This document shows positions 1-7,189 of a stretch of DNA of 10,870 nt, piece by piece; position 1 is the stretch's first letter; each line of letters opens with the position of its first letter. This stretch comes from Brevundimonas sp. (GTDB lineage: Bacteria > Pseudomonadota > Alphaproteobacteria > Caulobacterales > Caulobacteraceae): assembly GCA_031119155.1 (NCBI GenBank), contig JAVHYH010000107.1:1-10870 (forward strand), in the 5' to 3' direction. The position numbers and the translations under genes are program-made. Under the pieces are notes generated by a model that worked only from the letters and a program-made list of their open reading frames with translations, searched no databases and was not told the origin of the DNA.

Positions 1-1385
1 CCTCCATTGCCGGCTCGCTGGGGCTTCTGGCGGGCGGCGCCGCGGGCGACATCCCGGACAAGGCCGCACGCCTGATCAGCATCGCCCATTCGAACAGCCA
101 GCGACTGGTCCGCCTGATCAACGACATCCTCGACGTTGAGAAGCTCGAGTCCGGCCAGATGGTGCTGGATATGGCGCCTCAGGATCTGCGGGACATCGCC
201 GAGCGCTCGATCGAGAATGTGCAGGGCCTCGCCGACGACCTCGGCGTGACCCTCAAGCTCAACGAGGGGCCGTCGGCCCCGGTGCGCGGCGACGCCGACC
301 GCCTGATCCAGGTCGTCGTGAACCTGCTGTCCAACGCCGCGAAATTCTCGCCCGCCGGCAGCGAGGTCGAGGTGTCCGTTCAGCCCGAGACCCGCATCGC
401 CCGTCTCAGCGTTCGCGATTACGGCCCGGGAATCCCGGATGAATTCCGCGCCCGCATCTTCTCCAAATTCGCCCAGGCCGACTCCTCCGACACCCGCGCC
501 AAGGGTGGCACCGGGCTGGGGCTCGCCATCGCGCGCGAGATCGCCGAACGGCACGGCGGTCGTCTTTGGTTCGAGTCCGCGCCCGGCGAAGGCGCCACCT
601 TCCACATGGACCTGCCGCTCGAGATCGACGAGGTCGACACCTCGGAGACGGAAGGTCCGCACCTGCTGATCGTCGAGGACGACGCCGACGCGGCACGGGT
701 CCTGCGCACCATGCTGGCGCAGGACGGGTTCAGCGCCGACATCGCCGCCACGGCGAGAGAAGCTCTGATGGCCGTCCGCACAGACGCCTATGCCGCCGTC
801 CTGGTCGATCTCCAGTTGCCCGACGCCGACGGCGTGGGCCTGATCCGGACCCTGCGCGCCGATCCGCGCACGCGCGACATTCCCGTTGTCGTGGTCTCGG
901 CGGACATCGCCCGCGGCCGGGCGCGCGGGCGCTCGCTGGAAGTCATCGACTGGCTGGAGAAGCCCTTCGACCAGAGCCGTCTGCGCGACGCCGTCGCCGG
1001 CATCCTGGACCGCATCAAGACGCAGCGCCCCGTCGTGCTGCATGTCGATGACGATCCCGACATTCTGGCGGTCACCGCCTCGGCCCTGTCCGGCGTGGCG
1101 GAGGTGACGGCGGCGCCGACCCTGTCCCACGCCCGCGAGATCCTGCGCGAACGCACCCCGGATCTGGTGATCCTCGATCTGGGCCTGCCCGACGGATCCG
1201 GCCTTGAGCTGCTCGCCGACCTCGACGACGGCGACGGCCAGACGGTGCCGGTCATCGTCTATTCCGCACAGGAGATGGATGCGGCCCTGGGCGACCGGGT
1301 CGAGGCCGTCCTGGTGAAGTCCCGCACCTCGCTGGCGGGACTGGTGCGAACAGTCCGACGTCTGACAGGCAAGGGAGGCCGCTGA
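1..1385 (+). CDS. Hybrid sensor histidine kinase with two receiver domains (5' end outside window)
   Basis: This is the C-terminal 460 residues of a hybrid histidine kinase, open in frame from base 3 to the TGA at 1383-1385. Visible residues 1-60 are the end of a HisKA dimerisation helix pair (SIAGSLGLL ... LINDILDVEKLESGQM); the phosphorylated His of the H box lies just upstream of the window. The HATPase domain follows, with N box (VVNLLSNAAKFSP, N107/N111), G1 (DYGPGIP, from D139), F box (FSKFAQAD) and G2 (GGTGLGLA, from G168). REC1 (about 220-335) has the acidic pair in IVEDD, phosphoacceptor D269 (VDLQLPD) and the Lys of LEKPF. REC2 (about 343-455) has HVDDD, D392 (LDLGLPD) and the Lys of VLVKS. 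Both receivers look phosphorylatable. The input domain is not visible, so the signal is unknown. The stop overlaps the next ATG by 1 nt (TGATG), implying translational coupling to the receiver gene. Confidence 0.95.
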   Translation, partial: SIAGSLGLLAGGAAGDIPDKAARLISIAHSNSQRLVRLINDILDVEKLESGQMVLDMAPQDLRDIAERSIENVQGLADDLGVTLKLNEGPSAPVRGDADRLIQVVVNLLSNAAKFSPAGSEVEVSVQPETRIARLSVRDYGPGIPDEFRARIFSKFAQADSSDTRAKGGTGLGLAIAREIAERHGGRLWFESAPGEGATFHMDLPLEIDEVDTSETEGPHLLIVEDDADAARVLRTMLAQDGFSADIAATAREALMAVRTDAYAAVLVDLQLPDADGVGLIRTLRADPRTRDIPVVVVSADIARGRARGRSLEVIDWLEKPFDQSRLRDAVAGILDRIKTQRPVVLHVDDDPDILAVTASALSGVAEVTAAPTLSHAREILRERTPDLVILDLGLPDGSGLELLADLDDGDGQTVPVIVYSAQEMDAALGDRVEAVLVKSRTSLAGLVRTVRRLTGKGGR

Positions 1386-1771
1386 TGAGTTCACTCGCAA
1401 TCCTCCACGTGGATGACGAGCCCGACATCCGCGAGGTCGCGGCCTTTTCGCTCGATCTGGATCCGGACCTGTCCCTGACCTCGGCGGACTCCGGAGAAGC
1501 CGCCCTCGCGCTGCTGGAAGGCGGTCTGCGCCCGGATGTGATCCTGCTGGATGTGATGATGCCCCGGCTCGACGGCCCCGGAACCCTGGCTCGGCTGCGC
1601 CATCTGCCGGGGCTGGACCGGACGCCGGTCATCTTCATGACCGCGCGCGTTCAGGCCAGCGAACGCGACCGGTATCTCGAGCTGGGCGCCATCGGGGTGA
1701 TCACCAAGCCCTTCGACCCCATGACCCTCGCCGGACAGGTCCGCGACCTGCTGGCCGGGAGCGCGGCTTGA
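1385..1771 (+). CDS. Single-domain (CheY-like) response regulator
   Basis: A 128-aa stand-alone receiver domain with no output domain. All key residues are present: acidic pair D10/D11 (LHVDDEPD), phosphoacceptor D56 (ILLDVMMP), switch T86 (FMTAR) and K108 in ITKPFD. Its length matches the CheY/DivK-type receiver family. The ATG overlaps the TGA of the hybrid kinase by 1 nt, and its own TGA lies inside a 4-nt TTGA overlap with the HPt gene, so the three are probably made as a unit. In such a cassette the protein may carry phosphate between kinase and HPt, act as a phosphate sink, or act by protein-protein contact; the sequence does not decide this. Confidence 0.93.
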   Translation: MSSLAILHVDDEPDIREVAAFSLDLDPDLSLTSADSGEAALALLEGGLRPDVILLDVMMPRLDGPGTLARLRHLPGLDRTPVIFMTARVQASERDRYLELGAIGVITKPFDPMTLAGQVRDLLAGSAA

Positions 1772-2046
1772 GCGCCGATCCGCTCGAGGCGATCCGCCGG
1801 CGGTTTCGCGACCGTGCGCTGGCGGACGCCGACGCCCTGGCCCTGGCGCTGGCGGCCGACGACATGGAGCAGATCGAGGCCCTGACCCATGGCCTGGCGG
1901 GCGCGGCCGGCATCTTCGGCTTCACGGGGATTGGCGGTCTCGCCAAGGCGCTGGACGACCAGTTTTCCCAACAGCGTCCCCCCGACCCTACCGAGATCGA
2001 GGCGCTGATCGCCGAAATCCGCCGGGAGATGGGCGACTATTCGTAG
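1768..2046 (+). CDS. Histidine phosphotransfer (HPt) domain protein
   Basis: A small helical protein of 92 aa. The stretch LTHGLAGAAGIFGF (around residues 39-52) matches the HPt signature His-x-Leu-x-Gly-x5-Gly, making H41 the likely phosphorylated residue. The position usually held by Lys after the Leu is Ala here. The best start is TTG at 1768-1770 in a TTGA overlap with the receiver stop. The first internal ATG (codon 33) would remove the helix before the His and is unlikely. HPt proteins relay phosphate from a hybrid kinase's receiver to a separate response regulator, which fits the upstream two-receiver kinase. The gene's last 10 bp overlap the end of a convergent gene on the other strand (2037-2046). 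Confidence 0.82.
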   Translation: MSADPLEAIRRRFRDRALADADALALALAADDMEQIEALTHGLAGAAGIFGFTGIGGLAKALDDQFSQQRPPDPTEIEALIAEIRREMGDYS

Positions 2047-2495
2047 TCGATGCTCAGGGGCAGGGCCGCGACCGGCTCGCCTTCTTCATCCAGTTGCACC
2101 CGCAGCCGTCCCGAGACCCGCAGCAGATCCTGCCCCTGCAGATCCAGACGCGCCACGCGGGTTTCGGAAATGTCGCCCGAGGTCGCGCTCCAGATCTTCA
2201 GCTCCTCGATGACCGACACCCCTTCATCGGACTGATACTGCGGCAGGCGGATCCGATAGACCCGGCCCGGATCGCCGCTGATCTGGATCATCGCCGGCGC
2301 ATCCACCAGATTGGTCCCCGACACGGACAGCGCCACGCCCGGCTCGTTCGGCTGCAGCCGCATCGGGCTGACCGTGGCGATGCTCAGGCCGCGCCGCACC
2401 GTCAGGCTGGCCGACCCGTTTTCCGACTGGGCCGACGCAATGCCGGGCGTGGCGGCCATCAGGCCGGCGATCAGCAGCAGGTGAAGAGGCTTCAT
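2037..2495 (-). CDS. Secreted fibre-operon protein, possible divergent DUF4402-like subunit
   Basis: Last gene of the fibre operon, 152 aa. A clear Sec signal peptide (MKPLHLLLIAGLMAATPGIASA, likely cleaved after A22) precedes a region predicted to be mostly beta strand. The mature part resembles the DUF4402/pilin-like group loosely: an early LTVRRGLSIATVSPMRLQPN stretch, an Ig-like pattern of alternating hydrophobics, and a final strand (AALPLSIDYE). There is no Cys in the mature protein. The ATG overlaps the TGA of the preceding gene as ATGA (2492-2495), so translation is probably coupled. Its place after pilin, chaperone and usher suggests a minor, tip or anchor subunit. Family membership is an inference from context and pattern; I do not recognise it firmly. 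Confidence 0.75.
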   Translation of the reverse strand: MKPLHLLLIAGLMAATPGIASAQSENGSASLTVRRGLSIATVSPMRLQPNEPGVALSVSGTNLVDAPAMIQISGDPGRVYRIRLPQYQSDEGVSVIEELKIWSATSGDISETRVARLDLQGQDLLRVSGRLRVQLDEEGEPVAALPLSIDYE

Positions 2496-3028
2496 GTCGT
2501 GAACTGCACCGTGACGAGGTAGTCGAAGGTCTGATTACCGCTCGCCGCGTTGGCGGCAAGCTGGACGTCCATGCCCAGCTTGAATGTCGCCGTGGTCAGC
2601 AGGCCCAGGGGATTGAGGTCGAAGGTCAGGGTGGAGGCTTCAGCCGGCGCCGAGCCGCTGCGATAGGTGCCTCCCGTCATGGAAGCCACTCGGAAGCGGG
2701 TGATGTTCGCCGGCCCGCTGCCGGTCACCGGTGTGATGGTCACCCGGATGTACCGCAGGGCGCACAGGCCGTTCAGGTTCAGCAGGCCGCAGTTGATGGT
2801 GATGGTCGGCGTCGTCACCGAACTGGACGTCAGCCGGATGGCGTTGCCCGAGGTGCGGCTGACCGCCCCCGCCGCGGTGACCGAGAAGGTCGTGGCGCTG
2901 CTGCCCCGGATCACCGTGCCCAGCGTCGGCGCGGTGGCCGGCGAGCGGGTCACGGTCGGATCGGCCTGCGCCTGACCGGCGGAGGTCAACATCAGTCCGG
3001 CGCAGACGGCTGCGATGCTGCGTTTCAT
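2492..3028 (-). CDS. Secreted pilin-like subunit, DUF4402-type
   Basis: A 178-aa exported protein with signal peptide MKRSIAAVCAGLMLTSAGQAQA (likely cleaved after A22). The mature part is rich in Ser, Thr, Ala and Gly. It has a LGTVIRGSSATTFSV stretch resembling the FGTV...GTVTVSAAG segment of the operon's first DUF4402 protein, and a C-terminal strand (QTFDYLVTVQFTT) like the GTYTGTFTVSAAYN end of that protein. Two mature cysteines, C80 and C89, flank a short Leu/Asn/Gly segment and could form a disulfide; the other DUF4402-type subunits here lack Cys. The ATG sits in an ATGA overlap with the usher stop (3025-3028). The likely role is a structural or tip subunit of the fibre assembled by the upstream chaperone and usher. 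The fold assignment is good by pattern; the exact position in the fibre is unknown. Confidence 0.82.
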   Translation of the reverse strand: MKRSIAAVCAGLMLTSAGQAQADPTVTRSPATAPTLGTVIRGSSATTFSVTAAGAVSRTSGNAIRLTSSSVTTPTITINCGLLNLNGLCALRYIRVTITPVTGSGPANITRFRVASMTGGTYRSGSAPAEASTLTFDLNPLGLLTTATFKLGMDVQLAANAASGNQTFDYLVTVQFTT

Positions 3029-5733
3029 GGGGTCGCCTCCCCTCCGGTCTCGATCAGCACGGTCCCGCCGCGGACGAAGCCGCCGGTCGCGGGAATGGTC
3101 ACCTGGACCGGCTCGACCTGACGCAGGTTCAACTGTCGGGACTGCGCTTCTTCGAGGCGAACGGTCCAGACGCCCGGGGCGATCCCTTCGAAGAACAGCA
3201 CACCTGCGTGATCGCTACGGCCCGCGACGATCACCGCGCCATCCTGCGAGACCAGCTCGACGTTCAGCGCCGCCAGCGGACGCTGGGCGCCGTCGGCGCG
3301 GAGCAGACGGGCGTTCAACTCCAGCTCGGCGCTGCGGCGCATCGGATAGTCGATCACCGCCAGTCGGCCCGGACGCGGGGTGAACTCCATCACCGGCGGT
3401 CCCGCCACCAGGAAGGGATCATCGACCCCCTCGGCGTTCAGACGCACGCGGGCCGAGGCCGCGTCGCCCAGCCCCACGGCGATCACCTGCCCCGACGCCG
3501 TCGTCTCGACCGGCCCCACGGGCGTATCCACGATCAGCCCCGGCACGCCCGCCTCATCGGCCTGACGCAGGCCGTCGGCGTTCTCGTCGATCCAGGCGTT
3601 GACGGCCACCGAGCCGCCGACCGCCGCGCCCGGCCGGGTCAGGCGATAGCGGCGCGCGAACGGGTCATAGCCGAAGCCGAAGCCCATCTGCAGACCGACC
3701 CGCCATTCGCGCGATTCCGTCTCATAGGAGGCATTCAGGGCCAGATCGAAGCGATCCGCCCGCCAGAGGTTCGACGCCTGCAGGCTTGTCTCCGAGGCCG
3801 GTCCCAGCGCCCGCACGATGCCCAGACGCAGGGCGTTCCGTTCGGAGATCTGCCAGTCCAGCGTCGAATAGGCAGTTTCGATGCCCGCATCAGGCGACAG
3901 CTCGTAGGACAGGCCTCCCCGCAGTTGCAGACGCGAGGACACCAGCGTCGCCACATCGGTCGAGCCCAGCCAGCGCGGGCTTCCGAACCCAGTCCCCTGC
4001 TCGTCCTGATAGGCCACGCTGCTGGAGGCGTAGAACCGCCCCAGCGGCGCCGAGGCGCGCAGTTCCGCATTGGTCAGACGCACGCCGTCCACCCGCCGCA
4101 GCTGACGCATGTTGAACGAGATCGGCACGGCCAGACCGCGCGGCCCCTTCACCTGTCCGTCGAGCCTCAGATCGGTTGCGCTGCTCAGGGGGGCCAGATC
4201 GACGACCCCGAGCTGGCGGGTCTCGTCAATGAAGCCGCCCTCGTACTCCGAATGCCGGGCGACGATCGACACGCCGAACGGACGCGCCGCCAGACCCAGC
4301 GTCCCACCCCGACCGCCGGTGTCGTCGAACGCCAGATCGATCTGGGCCGCCACCGGCCCCAGCGAACTGCGCAGGCCCAGCATGCCCAGCGACCGCGCCT
4401 CGGCGCCTTCCGGCGTGAACCGCGACGCGCCGCCGCTGATCGTCAGACCCGGCGACAGGCCATAGTCGGCCATCACCGTGAACCGCGTCTCTCCGGTCGA
4501 CAGGGTGTCGAGCCGGTCACCGACGTCGAAAACGGTCAGCCCTTGCTGAACCGCGCCGAAGCGAAAGACCAGCCGTCCCGCCTCCACCTGTCCGGTGCCG
4601 AAATTGATGCGGCGCACGACCTCGCGGCTCTGCCCCTGCGAACCGTAGAAGACCAGGCGGATGGTGTTCAGGCCGAAGGCCAGCGGCACATCGAGGAACT
4701 CGTAGCGACCCTGCACCGGCGAGGTCTGCGCCGCCTGCAGCACTTCGTTGACGTAGAGCTCGACCTCCTCGCCCAGCGCCAGTTCGCCGCGCAGGTTCAG
4801 CGGTGTCGCCAGGTCGAGGTTCTCCAGCGGCGCGGAGGTGTAGAACAGACCGCGACCGGCGAAGCCGGCGGCGCCGATCGGCATCGACGGGGTGAAGACA
4901 TCGCCCAGCCCCGCGCGCGTTCCGCCCAGCGGCCCCAGCGCCCGGCCGCCCGGATCCTTGCGGGTCAGCAGCACGCGGACGTCATTGATCTCGCCGTCGT
5001 CGTTCGAGCCCACATAGCCCTCGAACCCGGCCCACAGCAGATCGGAAGCCGCGCGCACGTCGTAGCGACCGGCCTGATCCACCCCGTCCCGCCCCAGAAG
5101 CCCGCCGATGTTCACGTCAAAGGCCGGAGGCGTGAACAGGGTATAGGGTGTCTCGACCCGCACCGGCGCCGGCTCGTCCGGCCCGCCGACCAGCCCCGCC
5201 TGCCGCCGGGCGCGATCCGCCCGCTGCTGGAACGGCAGGGCCTCGGTCGCCGTCAGGTCCATCACCTGCGCCGCCGTGTCCGCCTTCAGCCGCACGGGCA
5301 GGATCTGCTCCAGCAGGTCCAGCCGCACATAGAGATCGTCGTCATAGATGGCGGCCTGATCCGGGCTGAACCGGATGGTCCGGCCCGACAGGCGGGCCTC
5401 TCCGCTGGCCAGATCGATGGTCACCTGCCGGTCCGGCGAGATCACCCAGCCCTCGGCCCGACGCTGGGCCGGGAAGACGCCGACGGCCAGATCCAGCACC
5501 CGCGAGAACTCGCCCAGCGGCACATAGACGCCGGACCGGGACGCATAGACGTTCAGGCTGTCGGTCAACTGGGTGTCGCCCGACCGGACCTCCATCCACA
5601 ACAGGTCATCCGGGCTGAACGGCTGCGGACTGGAGGCGATCAGCAGATTGCGCGTCAGCGCCTGACCGGCGGCCTCTGCGGGCGCGGCGGCCAGGGCCAG
5701 GGCGGCGAAACCGGCCCGCACGACCGGCCTCAC
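3025..5733 (-). CDS. Outer-membrane fimbrial usher-like protein with SdrD-B-like C-terminal motif
   Basis: At 902 aa this has about the size of fimbrial ushers. A signal peptide (MRPVVRAGFAALALAAAPAEA) is followed by an N-terminal periplasmic region (about 30-180, including GVYVPLGEFSRVLDLAVGVF). A long beta-strand-rich barrel region (about 200-690) contains usher-like segments such as GPLGGTRAGLGDVF, YEFLDVPLAFGLNTIRLVFYG and INFGTGQVEAG. The C-terminal 200 residues look like Ig or carboxypeptidase-regulatory-like domains and contain a Ca-site-like pattern from W714 (D716, N718, D720, G721, E727). Ushers form the pore through which chaperone-bound pilins are polymerised. The start is GTG at 5733-5731 in a GTGA overlap with the chaperone stop; its stop overlaps the next gene as ATGA. 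It is closer in style to alternative (CS1/archaic-type) ushers than to classical FimD. Usher function is inferred from pattern plus the adjacent chaperone. Confidence 0.85.
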   Translation of the reverse strand: MRPVVRAGFAALALAAAPAEAAGQALTRNLLIASSPQPFSPDDLLWMEVRSGDTQLTDSLNVYASRSGVYVPLGEFSRVLDLAVGVFPAQRRAEGWVISPDRQVTIDLASGEARLSGRTIRFSPDQAAIYDDDLYVRLDLLEQILPVRLKADTAAQVMDLTATEALPFQQRADRARRQAGLVGGPDEPAPVRVETPYTLFTPPAFDVNIGGLLGRDGVDQAGRYDVRAASDLLWAGFEGYVGSNDDGEINDVRVLLTRKDPGGRALGPLGGTRAGLGDVFTPSMPIGAAGFAGRGLFYTSAPLENLDLATPLNLRGELALGEEVELYVNEVLQAAQTSPVQGRYEFLDVPLAFGLNTIRLVFYGSQGQSREVVRRINFGTGQVEAGRLVFRFGAVQQGLTVFDVGDRLDTLSTGETRFTVMADYGLSPGLTISGGASRFTPEGAEARSLGMLGLRSSLGPVAAQIDLAFDDTGGRGGTLGLAARPFGVSIVARHSEYEGGFIDETRQLGVVDLAPLSSATDLRLDGQVKGPRGLAVPISFNMRQLRRVDGVRLTNAELRASAPLGRFYASSSVAYQDEQGTGFGSPRWLGSTDVATLVSSRLQLRGGLSYELSPDAGIETAYSTLDWQISERNALRLGIVRALGPASETSLQASNLWRADRFDLALNASYETESREWRVGLQMGFGFGYDPFARRYRLTRPGAAVGGSVAVNAWIDENADGLRQADEAGVPGLIVDTPVGPVETTASGQVIAVGLGDAASARVRLNAEGVDDPFLVAGPPVMEFTPRPGRLAVIDYPMRRSAELELNARLLRADGAQRPLAALNVELVSQDGAVIVAGRSDHAGVLFFEGIAPGVWTVRLEEAQSRQLNLRQVEPVQVTIPATGGFVRGGTVLIETGGEATP

Positions 5734-6548
5734 GGCGCGACGAGGGTCGCCGTCGCCAGGATTTCACCGGGGCGGGCGTCGTCGTCACGATAGATCACGG
5801 TCACGGTCTGACCCGGGGTCAGCGGCGCCGGAAGCGGAGTTACGACGGTCCGGCGACCGATTTCGGGATACACGGCCACGCCGCGCACGGCGGTGGCCAG
5901 GGGGGCGTCAGGACCGGCGCCCAGAAGCACTTCCACATCGCCGTACACCGAGCTCTCGCCCTGACGGACCAGATCGAGCGACAGCACCTGTCCGGCGTCG
6001 GCCTGCAGGATCTGCACATTCTCGACGGCAGCGCGCGCGTCGGCGGGGCCGTCGCGGACGATGACGGGGATGCTGACGCTGAACAGGGCGATGACCTGCA
6101 CCGCCACCTCGTCCGCGCCCGGCTGGACCGCCTGTTCGACGGTGAAACCCGCCGTCTCGGACGGCAGGGCGGTGACGGTAAGGTGGGTGCGATGCTCACC
6201 GCCCGCGCCGGGACGGGCCCGCACGCGGATGGCCTGGCTTTCGCGCGGCTGCAAGGTGATGCGGCGCGGCGTGTGCTGGACCAGCTCGGAGGCGGAATCG
6301 AGCGTGGCCTCCGGATAGTCCGACGCGGCGACGATCTGGCCGTCCGGCAGCATCACCCGGTCGACCAGCTCGACGGAATAGGTCGCCGGCTGGTCGCCCT
6401 GGTTGAAGATATAGACCGTGGCGCTCCGCTCACCGGGCTCGAACACTACCCGCTTGGGGGAGATGTTAAGGTCGGCGCCGACCTGCGCCTTGACCGGCTC
6501 TGCGACGAGCAGCAGGAAAACTGCTGAAAGAACAACACGCATCCACAT
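5730..6548 (-). CDS. PapD-like periplasmic pilus chaperone
   Basis: A 272-aa two-domain Ig-fold chaperone. The signal peptide MWMRVVLSAVFLLLVAEPVKA is followed by the typical first strands LNISPKRVVFEPGERSATVY and FNQGDQPATYSVEL. Next comes the G1-strand region RRITLQPRESQAIRVRAR, the edge that completes pilin subunits by donor-strand exchange. The C-terminal domain runs from about residue 170. Such chaperones carry subunits through the periplasm to the usher, whose gene follows directly with a 4-nt overlap. The frame stays open upstream to an ATG at 6653, but those 35 codons show no signal-peptide character. I choose ATG 6548 (6542 is also possible) because the signal peptide starts there and a GAGG lies 12 nt upstream. 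That GAGG falls within a small hairpin (see the leader entry). Confidence 0.9.
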   Translation of the reverse strand: MWMRVVLSAVFLLLVAEPVKAQVGADLNISPKRVVFEPGERSATVYIFNQGDQPATYSVELVDRVMLPDGQIVAASDYPEATLDSASELVQHTPRRITLQPRESQAIRVRARPGAGGEHRTHLTVTALPSETAGFTVEQAVQPGADEVAVQVIALFSVSIPVIVRDGPADARAAVENVQILQADAGQVLSLDLVRQGESSVYGDVEVLLGAGPDAPLATAVRGVAVYPEIGRRTVVTPLPAPLTPGQTVTVIYRDDDARPGEILATATLVAP

Positions 6549-6600
6549 CGCGAGCACCGTCCTCAAACCATTCTTGAGGCGAGGGTAGCCCTCACGAACA
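6549..6600 (-). promoter_or_regulatory. Chaperone 5' leader with two adjacent hairpins, one covering the ribosome site
   Basis: On the minus strand, two small hairpins sit directly before the chaperone start. The first is GAGGG-CTA-CCCTC (6593-6581). The second is CCTCAA-GAATGGT-TTGAGG (6579-6561), whose 3' arm contains the only GAGG ribosome-binding candidate. The 5' arm of the first (TGAGG) could instead pair with CCTCA of the second, which would free the GAGG. The arms are read directly from the sequence; the regulatory role is inference. Confidence 0.4.
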
Positions 6601-6620
6601 ACCGAGGCGTTAATGACGGT

Positions 6621-6660
6621 GCGGCCGGGTTGTACGTCCTGCAGTGGAAACACCGGCCGC
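6621..6660 (-). other. GC-rich inverted repeat between pilin and chaperone genes
   Basis: A perfect 8-bp inverted repeat, GCGGCCGG at 6621-6628 and CCGGCCGC at 6653-6660, with a 24-nt loop. The stem can extend by TGT/ACA across a 2-nt bulge. It begins 4 nt downstream of the DUF4402 pilin stop codon on the minus strand. No T-run follows, so it is not a canonical intrinsic terminator. It could be a partial terminator or a 3' mRNA-stabilising stem that keeps the major pilin more abundant than chaperone and usher, an arrangement common in pilus operons. Confidence 0.5.
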
Positions 6661-6664
6661 CCGA

Positions 6665-7189
6665 TCAGTTGTAGGCGGCCGAGACGGTGAAGGTGCCGGT
6701 GTAGGTGCCGGTCGGCGAGGTCGAGGCGACCGGGACGCTGCCGCCGACGCGGAAGCTCAGCGAACCGGCCGAACCCAGGGCGTTGCTCAGGGTCTGGGCG
6801 GCGGCCGAACCGGTCAGGTTGTTCGAGGTCGTGACGGTCAGGGTGTCCGAACCGTTGGCGATCGAGAAGGTGGCCGGGATGGTGACCGAGATCGACTGGC
6901 CGCCTTCACCGTCCACGGTGAACTGCGCGGCTTGCGGGGTGTCGCCCGAGCTCAGGCCGACGACACCGCCGGCGACCGAGCGCGCGCCGGCGGCGCTGAC
7001 GGTGACCGTGCCCGAACCCGTGGTCGGGCGGACGACGGTGCCGAACTTCAGGTCGGCGTTCTTGGTGATGGTCAGCGGGCGGATCACGGTGATGGAACCG
7101 GTGCCGGTGGTGGAGGCCGACTGGGCCATGGCCGGAGCGGCGACGGCGACGGTCAGGAGGGCGGCGGCGGCGGCAAGCGACTTGATCAT
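6665..7189 (-). CDS. DUF4402 domain protein, probable major pilin subunit
   Basis: A 174-aa secreted protein, first in the fibre operon. The signal peptide MIKSLAAAAALLTVAVAAPAMA (cleaved after A22) precedes a textbook DUF4402 pattern: GSITVIRPLTITKNADLKFG, then GSGTVTVSAAG, a QFTVDGEGGQSISVTIP segment, and a final FRVGGSVPVA...GTYTGTFTVSAAYN strand pair. DUF4402 proteins are small, export-targeted, beta-rich proteins found beside chaperone-usher genes; their fibre role is inferred. The frame is open further upstream to 7396, but the extra 69 codons look non-coding. The ATG at 7189-7187 has a good ribosome site (GGAG, 7 nt spacing) and starts the signal peptide. There is no Cys. First position, small size and a following stem-loop all suit an abundant structural subunit. 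Confidence 0.92.
   Translation of the reverse strand: MIKSLAAAAALLTVAVAAPAMAQSASTTGTGSITVIRPLTITKNADLKFGTVVRPTTGSGTVTVSAAGARSVAGGVVGLSSGDTPQAAQFTVDGEGGQSISVTIPATFSIANGSDTLTVTTSNNLTGSAAAQTLSNALGSAGSLSFRVGGSVPVASTSPTGTYTGTFTVSAAYN

Noticed and set aside
3208..5793. An 861-codon open frame on the plus strand opposite the usher and chaperone genes
   Set aside because: Its translation is His/Arg/Gln/Pro-rich low-complexity text with no domain. It mirrors the codon bias of the usher gene on the other strand, whose product has a signal peptide and recognisable usher segments.
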